Positions 60,682 through 64,000 of a DNA stretch of 64,000 nucleotides are shown piece after piece. Source of the DNA: Flavobacterium aquatile LMG 4008 = ATCC 11947 (GTDB taxonomy: Bacteria; Bacteroidota; Bacteroidia; Flavobacteriales; Flavobacteriaceae). The notes beneath the pieces are model-generated. The model worked only from the letters and a program-made list of their open reading frames with translations, was not told the origin of the DNA and did no database searches. The stretch spans positions 578,040 through 642,039 of the forward strand of contig NZ_JRHH01000001.1 of the NCBI RefSeq assembly GCF_000757385.1, given 5' to 3'. Made by a program: the position numbers and the translations under genes. Position 1 is the stretch's first letter. Every line of letters begins with the position of its first letter.

Positions 60682-60812
60682 AATTTTCTTGTGTTTTTTG
60701 TAGCAGGCGTTCCGAATTTAATCAAGGAAACTTAAAGCCATACTCCAAGGTTATTTAAAATTGTTTTAACCTAAAGAATTATTTTATAGTTGACAATAAA
60801 TTGTCGATTCGA

Positions 60813-61010
60813 TTAGATAATTCTTAATTGTTGTTTAATGCTTTTCTCATCTGTTTTGTGAACCAAAGCAGAATGTGTTAAAGCTAATTTACGCTTCTTA
60901 GACTTTTTAGTCAAGATGTGGCTTTTGAAAGCGTGTTTTCTCTTGATTTTTCCAGAACCAGTAACTTTGAATCGTTTCTTGGCGCTAGATTTTGTTTTCA
61001 TTTTAGGCAT
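60813..61010 (-). CDS. rpmI: Ribosomal protein L35
   Basis: 65 residues, very basic: [28 protein letters not shown], then [19 protein letters not shown]. It is the normal size for bL35 and sits in the usual order between infC and rplT, 73 bases after infC. Confidence 0.97.
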
Positions 61011-61083
61011 AATTTCCCTAATTTATTTAAATTTAACTTACTTACTTTATTGATAATCAGCATTCTGATAATAGGAAACTGAT

Positions 61084-61638
61084 TTACTTTTTCTTTTTCG
61101 GAGCAATATACATAATCATTCTCTTTCCTTCAAGGACAGGTAATGCTTCTACTTTTCCGTGGTCTTCTAAATCTTGAGCTAGACGTAATAATAATATTTG
61201 TCCTTGCTCTTTATAGATGATTGAACGTCCTTTAAAGAATACAAATGCTTTCAGTTTAGATCCTTCTTTAAGGAACTTCTCAGCATTTTTTCTTTTAAAT
61301 TCATAATCGTGCTCATCTGTTTGCGGTCCAAAACGAATTTCTTTAACTACAATCTGGGTAGATTTAGCTTTTAATTCTTTATCACGCTTCTTTTGCATGT
61401 AAACAAACTTTTTATAGTCCATTATCTTACATACAGGTGGTTCGGCATTTGGCGAAATCTCTACCAAATCCAATTCAAATTGATCAGCAAGACGCATAGC
61501 ATCTGCCGTTTTAAAAATACCTGGTTCTACATTGTCTCCAACAAGACGTACTTCAGGCACACGAATAAAGTTATTTATTCTGTGTTCATCTTTTTTTTCT
61601 ACTCGAGGTTGATAACCTCTGTTGTTTCTAATTGCTAT
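61084..61638 (-). CDS. infC: Translation initiation factor IF-3 (non-AUG start)
   Basis: About 184 residues. The only usual start is a GTG at 61560, but it would remove the conserved N-terminal helix ([23 protein letters not shown]), which is in frame upstream. That stretch begins after an in-frame stop with no ATG, GTG or TTG, so translation must begin at a rare codon, ATA (61638) or ATT (61632). Rare starts are the known hallmark of infC, letting IF-3 sense and repress its own initiation. The C-domain is present ([33 protein letters not shown]). It prevents premature 70S joining and checks initiator tRNA. Confidence 0.9.
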   Translation of the reverse strand: MAIRNNRGYQPRVEKKDEHRINNFIRVPEVRLVGDNVEPGIFKTADAMRLADQFELDLVEISPNAEPPVCKIMDYKKFVYMQKKRDKELKAKSTQIVVKEIRFGPQTDEHDYEFKRKNAEKFLKEGSKLKAFVFFKGRSIIYKEQGQILLLRLAQDLEDHGKVEALPVLEGKRMIMYIAPKKKK

Positions 61639-61654
61639 GGCGTAATTATTTTAG

Positions 61655-63601
61655 TTAAACTTCAAATGTTTTTAATGTTTTGGCAACTTCTTCGTTTACA
61701 ATTCTCACAAATTCTTCAATTGTAACCGTGATATTTCCTTTTCCTTCTTGTCCATGTCGACGTATAGAAACGGTTCCGTTTTTCTCTTCTTCCTCTCCTA
61801 TGATAAGCATGAACGGCATTTTTTGAATTTCTGCATCCCTGATTTTCTTACCAATAGTCTCGTTGCGGTTGTCAATTAGGGCGCGAATTTCGTGATTTTC
61901 TAGCAGATTTAAAACTTTTTTAGCATAATTTTCATATTTCTCACTTAAAGACAAGATAATCGCTTGCTCAGGCATCAACCAAAGTGGGAAATTTCCTGCC
62001 GTATGTTCTAGTAAAATTGCTATAAATCGTTCCATACTTCCAAATGGCGCTCTGTGAATCATAACTGGTCTGTGAAGTTTATCATCAGCGCCTTTATAAG
62101 TCAATTCAAAACGCTCTGGAAGATTGTAATCCACCTGAATCGTCCCTAGTTGCCATTGTCTTCCAAGAGCATCCTTCACCATAAAGTCTAATTTCGGTCC
62201 GTAAAATGCAGCTTCACCATATTCTACAACTGTATTCAATCCTTTATCTGCAGCTGCATTAATAATAGCATTTTCAGCTTTTTCCCAATTTTCGTCGCTA
62301 CCTATATATTTATCTCTATTTTCTTGATCACGTAATGAAATCTGTGCGGTAAAATTTTCAAATCCTAACGATCCAAATACATATAGTACAAGGTCAATTA
62401 CTTTTTTAAACTCTTCGTCCAATTGTTCCGGAGTACAGAAAATGTGTGCATCATCCTGAGTAAATCCACGTACACGAGTCAAACCGTGAAGTTCACCAGA
62501 TTGTTCGTAACGATATACTGTTCCAAATTCTGCGTAACGTTTTGGTAAATCTTTGTATGACCATGGTCTTACGTTATAGATTTCACAGTGATGCGGACAA
62601 TTCATAGGTTTCAATAAAAACTCTTCTCCTTCTGCAGGAGTAGTTATTGGCTGAAAACTATCTGCACCGTATTTTGCATAATGCCCAGAAGTTACATAAA
62701 GTTCTTTCTGACCAATATGTGGCGTTACAACTTGTTCATATCCACCTTTTTTCTGAGCTTTCTTTAAGAATTGCTCTAATCTGTCTCTTAAAGCAGCGCC
62801 TTTTGGTAACCACAATGGTAAACCTTGACCAACTTTTTGAGAAAAAGCAAATAATTCAAGTTCTTTTCCAAGCTTTCTGTGATCTCTGCGTTTTGCTTCT
62901 TCAAGTAACTCTAAGTATTCAGTTAAATCTTTTTGTTTTGGGAATGAAACTCCGTAAACGCGAGTCAACTGCTTGTTTTTCTCGTCACCACGCCAATAAG
63001 CACCAGCAACACTCATTATCTTCATGGCTTTAATAATTCCAGTATTCGGAATATGTCCACCACGACACAAATCAAAGAAGTTAGCATGATCACAAAAAGT
63101 AATCGTCCCGTCTTCTAAGTTTGATATTAGTTCTGTTTTATATTCGTTATCTTTATAAGTAGCTAATGCTTCTGCTTTCGAAACAGCACGCATCTTAAAT
63201 TCATGCTTCTCTCTAGAAATCTCCAAAACTCTATCTTCAATAGCTTTAAAATCGGCATCCGTTATTTTGTTATCACCAAAATCAACATCATAATAAAACC
63301 CATTATCAATAGCTGGTCCAAGAGTCAATTTAATACCATTGTATTTTTCCTCTAAAACCTGAGCCATAACGTGAGAAGTAGAATGCCAGAAAGCTTTTTT
63401 ACCTTCTTTGTCATTCCACGTATATAATATAAGTGAACCGTCGGTCGTCAATTCCGTCGAAGTTTCTATAGTTGTACCATTAAAAGCAGCCGAAATTACA
63501 TTTCGGGCTAATCCTTCACTGATGCTTTTTGCAACATCCATCGGAGTCGAACCATTTGCGAACTCCTTAACCGAACCGTCAGGTAGAGTAATCTTTATCA
63601 T
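61655..63601 (-). CDS. thrS: Threonyl-tRNA synthetase
   Basis: Class II synthetase charging tRNA-Thr, 648 residues. TGS domain (1-62, [24 protein letters not shown]), editing domain with HSTSHVMAQ (about 75-85) and the CRGGHIP site, the catalytic core with motif 2 ([24 protein letters not shown]) and motif 3 ([18 protein letters not shown]), then the anticodon-binding domain. No T-box or other leader is visible upstream. First gene of the operon with infC, rpmI and rplT. Confidence 0.97.
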   Translation of the reverse strand: MIKITLPDGSVKEFANGSTPMDVAKSISEGLARNVISAAFNGTTIETSTELTTDGSLILYTWNDKEGKKAFWHSTSHVMAQVLEEKYNGIKLTLGPAIDNGFYYDVDFGDNKITDADFKAIEDRVLEISREKHEFKMRAVSKAEALATYKDNEYKTELISNLEDGTITFCDHANFFDLCRGGHIPNTGIIKAMKIMSVAGAYWRGDEKNKQLTRVYGVSFPKQKDLTEYLELLEEAKRRDHRKLGKELELFAFSQKVGQGLPLWLPKGAALRDRLEQFLKKAQKKGGYEQVVTPHIGQKELYVTSGHYAKYGADSFQPITTPAEGEEFLLKPMNCPHHCEIYNVRPWSYKDLPKRYAEFGTVYRYEQSGELHGLTRVRGFTQDDAHIFCTPEQLDEEFKKVIDLVLYVFGSLGFENFTAQISLRDQENRDKYIGSDENWEKAENAIINAAADKGLNTVVEYGEAAFYGPKLDFMVKDALGRQWQLGTIQVDYNLPERFELTYKGADDKLHRPVMIHRAPFGSMERFIAILLEHTAGNFPLWLMPEQAIILSLSEKYENYAKKVLNLLENHEIRALIDNRNETIGKKIRDAEIQKMPFMLIIGEEEEKNGTVSIRRHGQEGKGNITVTIEEFVRIVNEEVAKTLKTFEV

Positions 63602-63719
63602 TCCTTAAATTTTATGGACTGCAAATATATAAGATTAACAAAACCCACACAATATATATAGGTATAATAGTTAGTATTTTTTTCGGGAGCGAGTGGTTCG
63701 GGCATTTTCAGTTGTCCAT

Positions 63720-63793
63720 TTTCCCGCTTTCGCTCCAATAAAAGCAGTTTTTAAAGAAAAAACTGCTTTTATTTTCACTACAATCGGGGCTAT
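63720..63793 (-). repeat. Variable-hairpin intergenic repeat (copy 2)
   Basis: On the minus strand it starts ATAGCCCCGATTGTAGTG, has a long hairpin made of AATAAAAGCAGTTTTT and its complement, and ends GGAGCGAAAGCGGGAA. The ends match copy 1 at 60168-60225, while the hairpin is unrelated. A further inverted pair GGAGCGA (63686-63692) and TCGCTCC (63730-63736) lies beside it. Confidence 0.65.
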
Positions 63794-63943
63794 TTGAGTA
63801 ATCTATTTGCGAAGAGGAGGGATTTTCAGGAGCAATTTCACTATAATTTCACTTCTAAGAAAAATAATCAAAAAAACTTTAGCAAACAACAATCTTGTTT
63901 TCAGGTAATTAAAAAAAACTTTCAAAAAAGGATTAAAAAAGAC

Positions 63944-63973
63944 TTGCGAGATTGAAAAAGATACTTACTTTTG
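63944..63973 (+). promoter_or_regulatory. Strong Bacteroidota promoter at the right edge
   Basis: TTG (63944-63946), 19 bases, TACTTTTG (63966-63973), an excellent match to the housekeeping consensus. The following CACCCGC is the same string that follows the tRNA operon's -7 box, so the transcript beyond the window is likely a tRNA, rRNA or another growth-regulated gene. Confidence 0.7.
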
Positions 63974-64000
63974 CACCCGCATTAAGGCAGACGTTCATTA

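Noticed and set aside
61558..61560. GTG at 61560 as the infC start
   Set aside because: It would delete the conserved N-terminal region that is encoded in frame just upstream.
1..64000. CRISPR arrays, insertion sequences, toxin-antitoxin pairs or phage genes
   Set aside because: No regularly spaced repeats, no transposase, integrase or cas-like protein, and no typical toxin-antitoxin pair was seen.

Overview
The window comes from an AT-rich member of the Bacteroidota, almost certainly a Flavobacterium-like Flavobacteriaceae. The evidence is a type IX secretion sorting domain, several promoters of the Bacteroidota form TTTG-N19-TAnnTTTG, flavobacterial small lipoproteins, a split transketolase, a carotenoid cluster and dispersed palindromic repeats of the kind common in this family. 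No phage, insertion sequence, integrase or CRISPR array is visible.

Layout. (1) 1-7.8 kb is a vitamin B12 uptake locus. On the minus strand lies a substrate-binding protein, permease and ATPase set (btuF-btuC-btuD). On the plus strand a promoter drives a cobalamin riboswitch, a BtuB-type TonB receptor and a surface beta-propeller lipoprotein of BtuG type. (2) 7.8-11.5 kb holds an S41 protease lipoprotein and a divergent ECF sigma module (sigma factor, putative anti-sigma, two DUF4252 proteins). (3) 11.5-15.3 kb is a carotenoid operon (crtI-crtB-crtZ) behind a MerR regulator carrying a B12-binding, CarH-like domain. A GTTAAACAA element occurs in both candidate promoters, so cobalamin import may feed the light or B12 control of pigment. 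(4) 15.3-34.1 kb is an accessory-looking, AT-rich region of detoxification and stress genes: alpha/beta hydrolases (three of them Asp-nucleophile paralogues), an isochorismatase-like hydrolase, a ring-cleaving dioxygenase, OsmC, RidA, VOC proteins and an AraC regulator. It also has a sigma-54 activator, a TPR histidine kinase, and a compact seven-gene operon (DUF1348, hydrolase, TSUP, GAPDH, PNPOx-fold protein, unknown membrane protein, THEP1-like NTPase) that I cannot match to a known pathway. The region stops at a tRNA-Leu/tRNA-Lys/tRNA-Lys cluster.

(5) 34.5-45.9 kb is mostly housekeeping: shikimate kinase, a phosphoribosyltransferase, an S4 protein, an FKBP lipoprotein, split transketolase, Tgt, an LptF/G permease, AccA and DnaB. 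(6) 45.9-50.7 kb is a small sensory operon (two unknown small proteins, a membrane protein, a NarX-type kinase and a NarL-type regulator). Matching ACGTA-N4-TACGT palindromes lie upstream of it and upstream of the next gene. (7) 50.7-60.2 kb has a DPP-IV-like peptidase, a U32 peptidase and a complete cyanophycin cycle (CphA synthetase, divergent CphB cyanophycinase, isoaspartyl peptidase), a nitrogen-storage system. (8) 60.3-63.6 kb is the thrS-infC-rpmI-rplT operon, with infC using a non-AUG start. The right edge carries a copy of a variable-hairpin repeat family also seen at 60.2 kb, and a strong promoter that probably serves a stable RNA beyond the window.

All identifications come from reading the sequence and from family knowledge; no database search was possible. 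The candidates I consider most worth pursuing as new biology are the seven-gene operon at 24.3-29.5 kb, the CarH-like regulator with its candidate operators, the flanked sensory operon at 46-48.5 kb, and the variable-hairpin repeat family.
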